Positions 44,237-54,700 of a DNA stretch of 64,000 nt are shown in pieces. The DNA comes from Trachythela sp. YZ-2020 (taxonomy: Eukaryota > Cnidaria > Anthozoa > Malacalcyonacea > Clavulariidae): contig JADLSH010000318.1 in assembly GCA_016169945.1 (NCBI GenBank), positions 2,018,501 through 2,082,500 of the forward strand, read 5' to 3'. The position numbers and the translations under genes are program-made. Position 1 is the first letter of the stretch; each line of letters starts with the position of its first letter. Below the pieces are notes generated by a model. It was not told the DNA's origin and made no database searches. It saw only the letters and a list, made by a program, of their open reading frames with translations.

Positions 44237-44600
44237 CAAACTTCAAAATGAAATGAATTTATCATTGTCAAATACCAACCTTGTTGACAGTCTGACACAA
44301 TAAAAGAGCAAAATTTGAAAACATATTCACATATTTGTGTTTTAATCTCAAGCCCACAAACACCGCAGATATCTTTCTTTGAAGTAAGCATACATTTATC
44401 ATGATCAAAATAAGATTTATATGCTTTTTTCCAAAATGAAACGCCACATTTGACATTAGGCAAAATGCATGAATTTCGATTCGCCATGCACTTTGCACAC
44501 CGGCGATTCGACCCCACGGGTATTCGCCCCCATGTAGGATATTTGTCCCTACGATTTCTTATACCTAGGCAGATTTGCCCCTACGAAGAATTGTTGGAAA
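44237..44600. other. intergenic; unassigned Cys-rich minus-strand frame
   Basis: A 112-codon minus-strand frame (44179-44517) has eleven cysteines, including CGVCGLEIKTQIC, but no family I recognise, and it runs into the end of the 42771-44236 element. A GC-rich repeat with GACCCCACGGGTATTCGCCC lies near 44508. Confidence 0.3.
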
Positions 44601-44809
44601 TTGTTTGTCGCAACACTACTCAAAAAATCCCAAGTTTTAAATACAGAAAAGTTTAATAAAAAATACAAAAATCACAGTGTTTCTCTCAAAATCTCTCTCG
44701 CTAAAATGTTCAGACCACGTTGGTTACCTTGGCAACCAAAGACTCGTCCCAGATCCTAACCGCGCGAGTTAAACTAATTAATACGCTAAATTACGAAATA
44801 TTTTACACA
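44600..44809 (-). repeat. BEL4 3' LTR, approximate
   Basis: On the minus strand a G-rich tract (AATGGGGGGAG, about 44820-44810) is followed by TGTGTAAAATATTTCG, as expected for a polypurine tract and LTR start. AATTAGTTTAACTCGCGC inside it also occurs in the BEL3 end at 59050-59090. The far end of the LTR is not visible, so the limit at 44600 is a guess. Confidence 0.45.
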
Positions 44810-46480
44810 CTCCCCCCATTTGACGCGAAAGAGACAAATGTTCCCGAATTTTTTTTCGTGTCCGTATTAACAAACTAATGTTCAACTTGCTAAACTATGT
44901 ATATGTCCTATACTACACCCTTTCTTCGTATGCAATTGCCGTAATCCGATCTCCGGGTTCTGCAGCTGCTTGTAGTTGCACGGTTTCCTCCGATTTCGTC
45001 AGTATCGCACGCCAGTTCGAGCGGGTAGAGATGTTGTACCGCTCTCTCTAATACTGATCCGGCGACCCTTATTCTTGCTCCTCGTACAACGCCGTCTGTC
45101 CTTGCAACGTCGAAGGTATTTGGCGCGTTTTCGCAATTCTTTCGACTCTAAACGACGAGGTTCTAACTCCGGTAGAGTGTTAGAACGACTATATAACAAC
45201 AAATTTGGGGTTAAGATCGGAAACTGGACATCGTCCTCGATATAACACAACGGTCAATAAATTAAGTGTCACTTCAACATCCAAAATCACTTCTCGTAAC
45301 TCCTCTAGTGACAGAAAACCATTACCGATGGTTTTGTAAAGCGATTGCTTGATAAGCCCAATTAATCTTTCAAACTGTCCGCCCCACCAAGGGGCGCGAC
45401 TTAAGTTGAACTGCCATCTGATGGTTTCTTTCGCGAGGAAATCGTCAACACGCTAGCTCGTCTTTCATCACTGCCCTTGAGTTTTCTTCTTCCGATACTT
45501 TAGCTGCCCCGCAAAGTCCACTCCAACGACTTCGAATGCTTCGGATCCTTCAGTACGGTCCGTCGGCTGCTTGCCTGGTGGTGGAATTGCGAATGCTTTT
45601 GCTTGAAACCGAGCGCATCCCATGCAAGATTTAATCACTTTATTTGCCAGCGTCTCGATCGAGGTACCCAATAACGTTTCCTCATATCTGTCATACTAAT
45701 CCCAATTCCACCATGCAAGGTCTTCAAATGCGCATCCATCTTCGTTGTAAATAAGTGACTGTCCGGTAAATAAATTGGATAATGTCCCTGTATTCTTCCA
45801 CGACACTCGAGCAGACCTTCCTCGTTAAGCTGCAGATTCAATTGCAGTTGATATCTCTTTCGAACTCGTTCGATCCTCGCGAATTTCAAAAAAATCATGA
45901 ACAATCCTGAACACTGTCTGCACGCGTTGTTACCAGAAAAACGTCAACGGCCTTGAACGTGATCATCCATTTATGTTGCCACATGTAAATACAGAACGCT
46001 TTAAACAATCTTTTTTAAATAAATGTCTTTTTAATGATTTTTAATATTTTATTATATTGTATAATCTGACTAATATGTAAATAACTTTGTAAATAATTTA
46101 ATATTTTGTATTACATATCAATTGTAAAGTTGCACGTTTGTTGCAACTCCACTATTTGTAATAAAGACGTAATTGAATGAATTGAATTGAACTCTCTTGT
46201 GCACGTTTCATCCACCAGGTGATTTGGGTTTCGATTTCCTCTGTTCTGAACGGTCCTTGGAGTCTTTCTTTCGTAGGTTTTCTCGCATTTCTCGTAAACC
46301 TCGTTATCCACGAACAGATTCTGACTACTTTCCAGAAACCGAACTTCTCAAGGAGGGCATCAAACTGATCCCTTACGACTTGGGTCATTGCAAAAATGTC
46401 TCTCACGACTTTCTCTTCGACTCTGCTTTACATACATACATTATTCAGCTCACTCCCGTTGAGGCTTTTCAGTGACCGAT
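44810..46480 (-). pseudogene. BEL4: 3' part of a BEL/Pao element (integrase), broken
   Basis: Only the end of Pol remains. From the 5' side: 46406-46152 has the linker before integrase (WITRFTRNARKPTKERLQ), 45904-45635 the integrase zinc region (LQLNEEGLLECRGRIQGHYP, then HLKTLHGGIGISMTDMRKR), 45671-45468 CMGCARFQAKAF and the first catalytic aspartate in VVGVDFAGQL, and 45250-44999 the C-terminal tail (ESKELRKRAKYLRR). Frames differ and stops intervene. A LINE 3' end (about 45900-46190) is inserted between linker and zinc domain. Gag, protease and reverse transcriptase are absent here but occur, same strand, at 56736-58980. Confidence 0.75.
45900..46195 (+). mobile_element. 5'-truncated LINE 3' end
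   Basis: It codes on the plus strand for the last residues of a LINE reverse transcriptase protein (TERFKQSFLNKCLFNDF, then stop near 46040), followed by an AT-rich 3' UTR and a tail of TTGAA-type repeats (AATTGAATGAATTGAATTGA). It sits in BEL4 in the opposite orientation. The same C-terminal pattern (TERFNNAFVNRCLFKL) closes the LINE at 56251. Confidence 0.7.
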
Positions 46481-47231
46481 TACATCAAGTATCTCGCTTA
46501 CCTATATTATGTACGTAGCCTACGCATTATCTATTTTTACAACTAGGGTACCTGCAAGGTAGGGAATGCTGCGGGACCTGTTATTATTCTTTAGCTTCTT
46601 GAAACAAACATGCAAACAAATATGCAACACAAATTATATTCAGTAGACGGTAATTATTGGCATTGACCCAGTGGCTTGCGCGCTGTCAGTAGATGCATAC
46701 CCTAGCATAGTTTGCAGGATGAGACAAGCTAAATATATCACGAAACATGAAAGACATCAAATTTTGTAACATCTATTTCAAAATATCAATATTTTCCATA
46801 TATTGTTCTTCCACATGGAATTCCCACATGAAACCCATGTTTACTGCGATGAGTAATTTGACACTGCCACGCAAGGAAATTTGCATATTTTTGTAGTGTA
46901 TAAAAGCGTTAAAAATATATGTGCGCAAAATAATTTTGCATTTGGAAAGCTATAAACGAAAGCGTTGTTCCATCATTCTGTTCTTACTTTGCTGGATATG
47001 CGAGTCACCTACATGTAAAGCACAACTCATTTCAACTCATTGCCATTCGAATATTTATCTTAGTGCGCGCAGAACTGAGACCCTGTCTGTTCTGACAATA
47101 ATATGTGAACGCGACTAGACAAAAATATTAAGTCCATTGTAAAATAGGAATAAAAACATATTTCTATGCCTACAGTAGTCAAACCTTGCACAAATCAGAA
47201 TGATTCAGTCAGGCAATTTAGACGATCAATT
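46481..47231. other. intergenic, nothing recognised
   Basis: A 65-codon open frame at 46921-47118 is unrecognised. No repeat end was seen. Confidence 0.35.
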
Positions 47232-48005
47232 AGGGACCGGTCATAAAGTATGTGTACTGGGGGGTGGAGGGTATTCCAAAATACTACCATAAAATTTGGC
47301 ACCCCTCCGAAAAGCGTGGGAAAATATTTAATACCCCCCTCAAAGGTGATGAAATGTTTCGTACCCCCCCCACCCAACCAATCACCCTCCCCCCCAAAAA
47401 AATGAAACAAATATAAATGCCAAGAACGTAACATAATCTGTTACAAATTGTTATTGGTAATCCAAGTTTTGAGCATTTCCATAAATTTAATAGTGCTCTT
47501 TTACACCACATGTATCCAATCCGTACTTTTGTATGCTTGCCAGTATTCCATTAATAGGACTTGCCTGACTATCTTTTCCGTACCTAATAATAAAGTCAAA
47601 AGAAGTCCAGAACGTCGTGACGTATTTCATATCTTTTTCAATATTTAAATCATTCTAAACGAGTAGGGGAGCTACCCGACGGTAAAATTACGTAATCAAA
47701 GACTGTTCAGGTTGCAGAGATGTCAAACTAATAGGTTCCGATCGAGACACTTTCCGATAAATGCTACTGTGCTACATTGCAATTTAACTATTATAAGAAC
47801 ATACACTCAATTTTATTAAAGTATTAAAAGTTTGTAGTTTTAATCATAGACATAGTATTAGACTCATTTTTTGTTTCGTACCCCCCACAAATGTCGTAAT
47901 TCGTCTCATACCCCCCCCAAAGGTTAGATAATTAGTTTAGTAACCCCCCAACTTACCCCTCCACCCCCCACCCCCCCAGTACACATACTTTATGACCGGT
48001 CCCTT
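47232..48005. mobile_element. 774-bp TIR element, C-rich ends
   Basis: AGGGACCGGTCATAAAGTAT and GTGTACTGGGGGG at the left are matched in reverse complement at the right end (ACACATACTTTATGACCGGT, CCCT). Sub-terminal C-runs with GTACCCCCCA-like words repeat several times. No transposase; it is a non-autonomous element. Open frames on its minus strand come from the repeats. Confidence 0.75.
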
Positions 48006-48598
48006 ACATATCTGTGACTTTGTGTCAAGTTCACACGGAGTCACAATCGTCAAGCGGCATACACGAAACAACAGAAAAACCTTTTAAAGACATCTCTATG
48101 TAAGACTTCCATGCTTTACAGCACTAACAGCTCAAGCAAAGTCGATAGCACATTAGCAGAATATATAGTTTATATATAAACAGACACTGAATCTAGCTGC
48201 GATCGATTGTGTAATTTCAGCGTTTCATAGATATATATAAATTGAGATTGCCAACTTTCCAAAAAGGAGTAAACAAATGTAAACGTAACATATAAACAAA
48301 AGACAAAATATCCTACCTTGAATGGTCAAAATAGACTTGAAAAAGCTTTAGAAATTCGATAAAAATTCGAAGACTCGAAAAGCACATGGAACTGAGCGAG
48401 TTTGAAATTTGTGTTCTGCGCATAGCAAGCGCGCACGACCACAATTCCATGCGCTAAATAAAATTTACTTCAAAACTCCTTCTCTGCACATATCAGGCTG
48501 CTGCTACGCTCGCTCGCTTCAGGCTCGCTCGCTCCGCAGCAACAATTGTGATATTACTTTCCTAATCTGTATATCACTTTACACTGCTTCAAGTAAAC
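48006..48598. other. region before BEL2, LTR not identified
   Basis: The 5' LTR of BEL2 should lie here, but I could not define its ends. GCTCGCTCGCTTCAGGCTCG near 48508 is a short CTCG-rich repeat. Confidence 0.3.
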
Positions 48599-49608
48599 GT
48601 GAAGAGAACCGACATTACACTTCAAGATGAACAACCTGATGCCATCAAGAGGCATTGCAAGGCACTGAAAGCAGTTGTTGCCGAGGTGGAGAATTGTCGA
48701 GGAACTGTAGAACAGAAAATCGCTGCGAAAGAAAGCTTGGATGATATTGACGCATGGAACACCGAGATTAACGCGAAACTTACCGAAGCTGATGATGTTA
48801 AACGCTTGAAAGAATGGCTCGAAAGCAAACAACGCGAACGTGAAACGAGAGAACGCGAAGAGCAAATCAAACACGAGACGAAGTTACACGAGACCAGAAT
48901 GATTGGGAGAACTGGGATTACGACAAGCTAGCAGAGGCTCTGCGTCAGTGGACGAGAAGAAATCCCATCGACAACAAAGCATTAGAAGAACCAGACAACA
49001 AACGTCGCGATCGTTCTAGCAAATTCTATCACGCGCGACAACAAAAAGGATGTGTTTATTGTGATGACGTCAGTCATAAATCCGGGGGGTGCACGAAAGT
49101 GACGTCGGCGAACGAGAGAAAACAGATCTTAGCCAAGCGAGTATCTATGTTTCAATTGTACCGGCGCGTCACATCGAGCGTCTGATTGCCCGAGCAAATC
49201 CAAGTGCTTTAACTGCGAGAAGCGACATCATACCTCTATAAGCGACCAAATCAACGAAGAAAAACCAAAAAAGCTTTTTTCAGCAAGCGTAAGTGGCGAG
49301 GGATTATTTCCCCTAGTTGTTGATTGACTCTGGCGCCGGAAGTTCTTCCGCTTCCGCCAAGTTAATCGACTTATTACACCTGAAACCGAAAAGACGAAAC
49401 GTGTTGACACATGTTAATGGGATCGTGTGTACAAAGATTTGAAACTTATGAGACGGTGATGACATCTGTTGATAACAAATACCAGGTGGATGTAAAGTTA
49501 ACGAAAGTAAACAAAGACAAACTATTAGCGATAGACAATCCTAATTACGAAGCTATAATCGCGCGTTATCCACATCTCAGCGGAGTGAAAATAAAACGAC
49601 AACGATGA
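48599..49608 (+). pseudogene. gag: BEL2 Gag remnant, zinc knuckles and protease
   Basis: The first 100 residues are a charged coiled coil (DEQPDAIKRHCKALKAVVAE onward), with no ATG in place. They join directly to the segment after the Gag core (about 48900, DYDKLAEALRQWTRR), so the DUF1759-type core of about 250 residues is missing. Zinc clusters follow: CVYCDDVSHKSGGC, then after a frameshift near 49145 CTGASHRASDC and CFNCEKRHH. The protease motif LIDSGAGSS is at about 49322-49350. The frame 49411-49608 continues into the protease-polymerase spacer. It cannot make a working Gag. Confidence 0.75.
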
Positions 49609-49722
49609 GAAAGCAAGCTTACCAGTTCACGTAGTGTTGAGCGGGGGGAATACGCTCGAATCAAGACGGAAACTAAGCCCCACGTCGGGAAAGAGGGTGA
49701 GCCGGTCGCGAAATACACCAAA

Positions 49723-51435
49723 TTGGGCTGGTTTATAATGTCACCGGGGGAGGAATTCGACAGAAGTACTATGCTGTTGACACAAACAGGCCAGACGGAC
49801 TATGAGGAACTCTGTCGTATGGACGTTCTCGGATTAGCTGACGCTCCAACGCACGACCAAGAGACGGTGTACTCTGAATTCAAGGAGCAGTTGACGAGAG
49901 ACCCAACTGGGTGGTACGAAACGGGCCTCCATTGGCGAGCAAACCATGCATATTTGCCCAACAAGCAGCCGAAGCAGGGGAGTTTACGACGGCTGAACAC
50001 TGTCACAAAGCGACTACACCGAGATGGCCTCACCACCGACTACGATTCCATCATCCGAGAGCAACTGAACGAGGGGATTGTCGAAAGAGCACCCGAGGTC
50101 CCAAGCAACAAGGAATTCTATATTCCACATAAAGCTGTGTGACTGCTCATGTTTTATCTATAACATAAAGCTGTGGTGAAAGAGAATGCGGAGAGTACGA
50201 AAACCAGAATAGTGTACGACACTTCTGCGAGAGCCAGCCCTGATGCGCCATCACTTAACGAGTGTTTCAACCCCGGACCTTCACTCCAGAACAAACTTTG
50301 GGACGTTTTGGTCCAACAACGAGCCTACCCAGTCGTAGTGGCCGCAGACGTCAGAAAGGCGTTTCTGCAGATACGGATCCGAGGAAGCGAACGTGGCTCC
50401 CTTCGTTTCCATTGGCACAGAGAACAACACTCAGAGATCGAAGTTCTACGTTTTACCAGAGCACTGTTTGAGTTAGTCTCATCGCCCTTTCTTCTTGCTG
50501 GAGTACTCGAGTGTCATTTTGATGCCTGGGAGAAGAAATACGCGGACTTGATAAGAGAGCTGCGCCGCAGTTTATACGTTGACGACCTGCTGACCGGTGG
50601 CCGAACCATATTGGAGGCTCGTACACGGAAAGAAAAGGCTATCGAAGTCTTGGACGATGCTACTTTTCAGTTGCATAAGTGGCACTCGAATGTCGAAGAG
50701 TTAGAGAGAGACAGTGAGCATTCAGAGAACAATATTGAACAATCATTCGCGAAGCAACAGTTTGGAGTGCAACCAAGTGAAACGAAGATGCTTGGTTTGA
50801 AATGGAACAAAGCGGAAGATACGCTGACCATCAACTTCCCTGAAGACAACCATCCAGTGACCAGACGCGGGATCCTGAGCAAGCTGGCCAAGGTATATGA
50901 CCCCCTTGGTCTAGTGTCACCGCTGACACAAGAGGGAAAGCTGGTGTACAGAGCGGCGTGCGAGTCTAAGGCACCGTGGGATGCCAAGCTCGACGATAAA
51001 CTGACACAACGTTGGAAGAAGTGGGAACGCACCTCTCCGAAGGAGGAGTCGACACCGCGAGCGATAGTGGATCACAGAGAGCCAGTAGATGAGCTAGAGC
51101 TACACACGTTTGGAGATGCCTCTACACAAGGAGTCGGCGCCGCTGTCTACTCGATCGTGCGACAACAGTCCGGAATCACTCAACGACTCGTAGCTGGAAA
51201 GGGTCGACTCGCTAAGCAGGAGCTCACTATCCCTCGCTTGGAATTGGTCTCAGCACACATGGCCACCAACCTTGTGACGAACGTGAGCAATGCTTTGCAT
51301 GGACTTCCAAAGTCCAGGATATTCGGATGGTTAGACAGCGCAGTTGCCCTGCATTGGATCCGTGGCAACGGTCAACACAAACAGTTTGTTGCGAATAGAG
51401 TCGCCAAGATCCAGCTCCATCCTGAAATTGAGTGG
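49723..51435 (+). pseudogene. pol: BEL2 reverse transcriptase and RNase H, interrupted
   Basis: 49723-50142 is the spacer and start of polymerase (KLGWFIMSPGEEFDRS, YDSIIREQLNEGIVE). It ends at a TGA brought in by a 36-bp insertion at about 50140-50175. From 50173 the same frame continues with IVYDTSARA, AADVRKAFLQI (first catalytic Asp), SLYVDDLLTGG (catalytic YVDD), KVYDPLGLVSP, and the RNase H motifs ELHTFGDASTQG and GWLDSAVALHWI. The frame is cut by a SINE at about 51437. Apart from these two breaks the stretch is open, so this part decayed late. Confidence 0.85.
50128..50175 (+). repeat. 12-bp direct repeat around a 24-bp insert in BEL2 polymerase
   Basis: CATAAAGCTGTG occurs at 50128-50139 and again at 50164-50175, with 24 bases between (TGACTGCTCATG and TTTTATCTATAA). 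Removing 36 bases makes the flanking polymerase frame continuous, so this is a duplication with filler, like a repair or transposon footprint. Confidence 0.75.
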
Positions 51436-51436
51436 G

Positions 51437-51775
51437 GCTTCGGTGGCGCAATCGTCAGAGCACGCGCCTTTCACCTCTGATATCGTGGGTTCGATTCCCG
51501 TTGGGGACGACTTACGATAGCTATATGAAAAGAGTTAGTCAACGCTCTGCCGAAAGTCGTGGGTTTTCTCCGGGTACTCCGGTTTCCTCCCACAGGGAAT
51601 GTTGACAGGGTGGGTTGGGTTTAATCCCTAACTGGCCCTTCCACCGTAGCTGTGCTCCGTGATGGCGAGCAAAAGGTGGCTGCAATATGCGCCTAGAAAG
51701 CCTTCGACTTGGTCACGTTGAGCTGTGTCCTTCGCAATTCAGCTTAGCTCTCAGCTGCAAGTAAGGATAATAAGC
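51437..51775 (+). mobile_element. tRNA-derived SINE inserted in BEL2
   Basis: The A box TGGCGCAATCG (51444-51454) and B box GGTTCGATTCC (51488-51498) form a complete tRNA-like head. The body has GTTAGTCAACGCTCTGCCG, GGTTTTCTCCGGGTACTCC and TTTCCTCCCACAGGGAATG. The 3' end is CTGCAAGTAAGGATAATAAG. It is the intact counterpart of the minus-strand SINE at 18113-18440 and has no 117-bp tail. No clear target duplication was found, so a few flanking bases of BEL2 may be lost. Confidence 0.85.
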
Positions 51776-51789
51776 ACACCCCCCTTATT

Positions 51790-53484
51790 ACCCATGACAA
51801 CCCTGCAGACTTAGCCAGCCGTGGTGGACCAGTGACCACATCAACGCTCTGGTGGACTGGACCAGAGTGGCTATAAGACCACGACCGATGGCAAGCCAAC
51901 CCGATTACCGAAACTTCCGCAGAGTCAGCAGCGGAGGCAAAGGTAATCAAAGAAGTCCTGTGCGCCGCGCAAGTGGTCGAGGTGCAGACTGACGCCATCG
52001 ACGACCTTCTAGAGAGACGAGATCTACGACGAGTCCTCAGAATCACCGCGTGGGTACTTCGGTTCATACGTAACTGTCGAAACAAAGAAAAGCAGTGTGG
52101 TCCATTGACAACATCCGAAGTGAACGAGATGAAGACCTGGTGGATTAAACGTGTTCAACTACAAGACAGTACAGCACCACAACACGAGCGAGCCAAAGTC
52201 GCCCTCAACCTGCAAGCAAACGCCCAAGGTTTGCTCGAGTGCCGAGGAAGAATTCTAGGAAAGTATCCGACTTACCTACCTCCCGACACGTCGTTCACGA
52301 GAAAGCTGGTGAATCAAGTGCATATCGAAACACTGCATGGTGGCGTGGGGTCAACCATGGCGGCAGTGAGAGAAAACTACTGGGTACCTAAGCTCAGACG
52401 TTTAGTAAAGTCTATCCGAAGAGATTGTTGGGGTTGCAAGCGTTCCAGAGCAACGGCCTTTGCAGCACCACCTCCTGGTCAACTCCCAGAAGACCGAACC
52501 ACCGGTGAAACAGCCAATACGGTATCGCAGAGCCGGTAAGCGAGAGGGAAAGGCCTATCTGGTCATTTTCTCTTGCAGTTTGTCGAGAGCTGTCCACCTG
52601 GAAATAGTTCCCAACCTTGAGACGGTGACTTTCATCCTGTGTTTGAAGCGTCTAGTTGCTCGAAGGGGTCGACCTCGAGTTATCTACTCGGATAACGGTC
52701 GTACATTCGTAAAGGCTGCCAAGTGGCTGGATCAAGCCGTGGAAGACGAGCGCCTCCAAAGTCACCTGGAAAAGTACAACATCACCTGGAAATTCAACCT
52801 TTCAAGAGCACCCTGGTAGGGACGTAGGGTGGTCAGTTCGAGAGATTGATAGCAATAGTGAAGAAAGCTATGCACAAGTCTATTGGGGGAGCAACACTCA
52901 ATTGGCAGGAGCTCAGTGAAGTCATGTTGGATATCGAGACCCAGATCAATAGACGCTCCCTGTGAAATATGGAAGATGACGTTGAGCTGCCCACACTTAC
53001 ACCATCCACCTTCCTGTTCGAAAGACCGAACCAGTTACCCGAGCAAGAGCCCTGGCGAGAGGGATAGAGACCCCTACGAAAGCGAGCCAAGTTCTTGACC
53101 GCCTGCAAGAAAAACTTATGGAACCACTGGAGGAGAGAATACTTGACTGCCCTCAGAGAGAGGCACAACCTGACCCATCAAACAACCAAGTTCAAAGTCG
53201 CTGAGGGGGACGTAGTGATCGTTAAGAGTGACGACAAGAATAGAGGAAATTGGCCGCTGGCTATCGTGGAGAAAGTCTTCCCGGGAAAAGACGGTGTCAT
53301 ACGAGCAGTGAGGTTGAAGACAGCCAAAGGAACATTAGAGAGACCTGTCCAGCATCGCTACCCAATGGAGCTTGCAAGTGAGAGCATCAAACCAGAAACA
53401 CAGGCACTGAAGCAAGAAGCGACGAATTTTCGGCCCAGAAGGAGAGCTGCTGTAGAAGCTAACGAGCGCATTCAGAAGATTTGA
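51790..53484 (+). pseudogene. pol: BEL2 integrase, broken and lacking one catalytic segment
   Basis: NPADLASRGGP at about 51805 resumes the polyprotein after the SINE. 51973-52539 holds the linker and integrase zinc domain (HIETLHGGVG to CWGCKRSRA). Right after it the segment with the first catalytic Asp (VVGVDFAG in BEL4) is missing, with a frame change. Then come YSDNGRTF (second Asp, about 52690) and a frame break near 52815, with GQFERLIAIVKKA (the Glu) after it. 53095-53484 is the C-terminal tail (KFKVAEGDVVIVKSDDKNRG). It could not encode an active integrase. Confidence 0.8.
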
Positions 53485-53598
53485 GAGTTTGAACAGAAAC
53501 AATTTTAAGAAATAAGGACAATTTTTGACTTTATTAATAATTTCTATATATATTGTTATGGTTTGTGAACAGTCTCCTTCATAACATGTATCTGTATA

Positions 53599-54700
53599 AT
53601 GGTTAAGTATATTCCAGTACGTATATCTTCTAGAAAACCCTCTGTCAGGAGAACTAAGCCTCGCTACGTCAGTCACAGAAACGTAAACGAGGTTAAGATT
53701 ATTGGGCGTGAAGCTAGTAAACCTAGGCAAATTCCCAAATGTCTGGTATTAAACGCTAGATCACTGGCGAAGCCAGACGCCTATTCTACACTCTATGCTG
53801 AACTAAACACCAACAATATTGACCTTTGTTTCATATCTGAAACATGGCTTCATTCATCCATACCAAGCTCACTAATTTCCCCCCCCCCGGGTTCTGCATT
53901 GCCAGGAAAGATCGGCAGGTTAGACGTGGAGGTGGAGTTGCTATACTATGTAGGAATGACTGGAGAATTAATAACATATCGGATAAAAATATGTTTGAAT
54001 GTCTTTGGGTAAAAATAATAACAAAAAACTGAAATTACAGTATTGCCGTAATATATCATCCCCCTGACCAAAACTATGATCCTAATGACCTGGTAGAGTA
54101 CCTGATTGATTCTTGTGAACGATTATTGTTACGAGATCCAAATACGAAAATCATTATTGCAGGAGATATTAATAAATTGAATATTCGAGATTTACTTAGG
54201 CAGCAATCTCTTGCCCAAATGGTTAAATCACCTACGAGATACAATAATAGTTTAGATGTCTTTATAACCAATGCTCCACATCTCTGGAAGAAAGTACAAG
54301 TGAGAAAAAGCTTAATATTAAGAACTGACCATGATATAATAATCACATTTCCGAAAGAAGTCACAAAAGCAGAAAGAACAGACTCTTTTTTTAGAGATGC
54401 ACGAGAACATAGAAAACAAAATATGTCTAGAGATCTACATACTGTTGACTGGACTAAAATTTTAAACAATGATCTTTCCCCTGACGAAATGGTCACACGA
54501 TTTTATGGAACTTTATGGCCCAAATTTGAGGCTTGTTTTCCCCTAATAAAAGTCCGATCTTCATCCCGCGATCCCCTATTCATGTCTCCTCTGGTTAAAC
54601 ACTTGCTAAAAAAGAGAAAGATAGCTATGAGAAAGAACAACGAAGGGACAATTATTCACAAAATCAAATCAATGGTCTTATTCACTCTAAGGATCTAGGA
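53599..54700 (+). pseudogene. LINE endonuclease region
   Basis: APE-type endonuclease that nicks the target. Visible pieces are LVLNARSLAKPDAYSTLYAE, LCFISETWLHSSI (the ExW motif), then in the next frame RRGGGVAILCR, and from 54126 TKIIIAGDIN and LDVFITNAPHLWKK. LRTDHDIIITF holds a DH pair. At least three frame changes (about 53880-53930, 54010 and 54690). Confidence 0.75.

Larger units (their letters stand above)
48599..53484 (+). mobile_element. BEL2: degraded BEL/Pao element
   Basis: The order gag start, zinc knuckles, protease, reverse transcriptase, RNase H, integrase is recognisable on the plus strand, with frameshifts, a deletion in Gag, a 36-bp insertion in polymerase, a SINE in RNase H and a deletion in integrase. 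No LTR was found on either side. A LINE starts right after its 3' end. Confidence 0.85.

Noticed and set aside
44179..44517. Cysteine-rich 112-codon minus-strand frame
   Set aside because: No known zinc-finger spacing or family, overlaps the end of a TIR element, no splice or promoter context.
47195..47511. Minus-strand frames with Gly-rich text
   Set aside because: They lie on the C-rich arm of a TIR element and are not conserved coding sequence.
51444..51498. Genuine tRNA gene inside BEL2
   Set aside because: Same reason; it is the head of a SINE with a long body.
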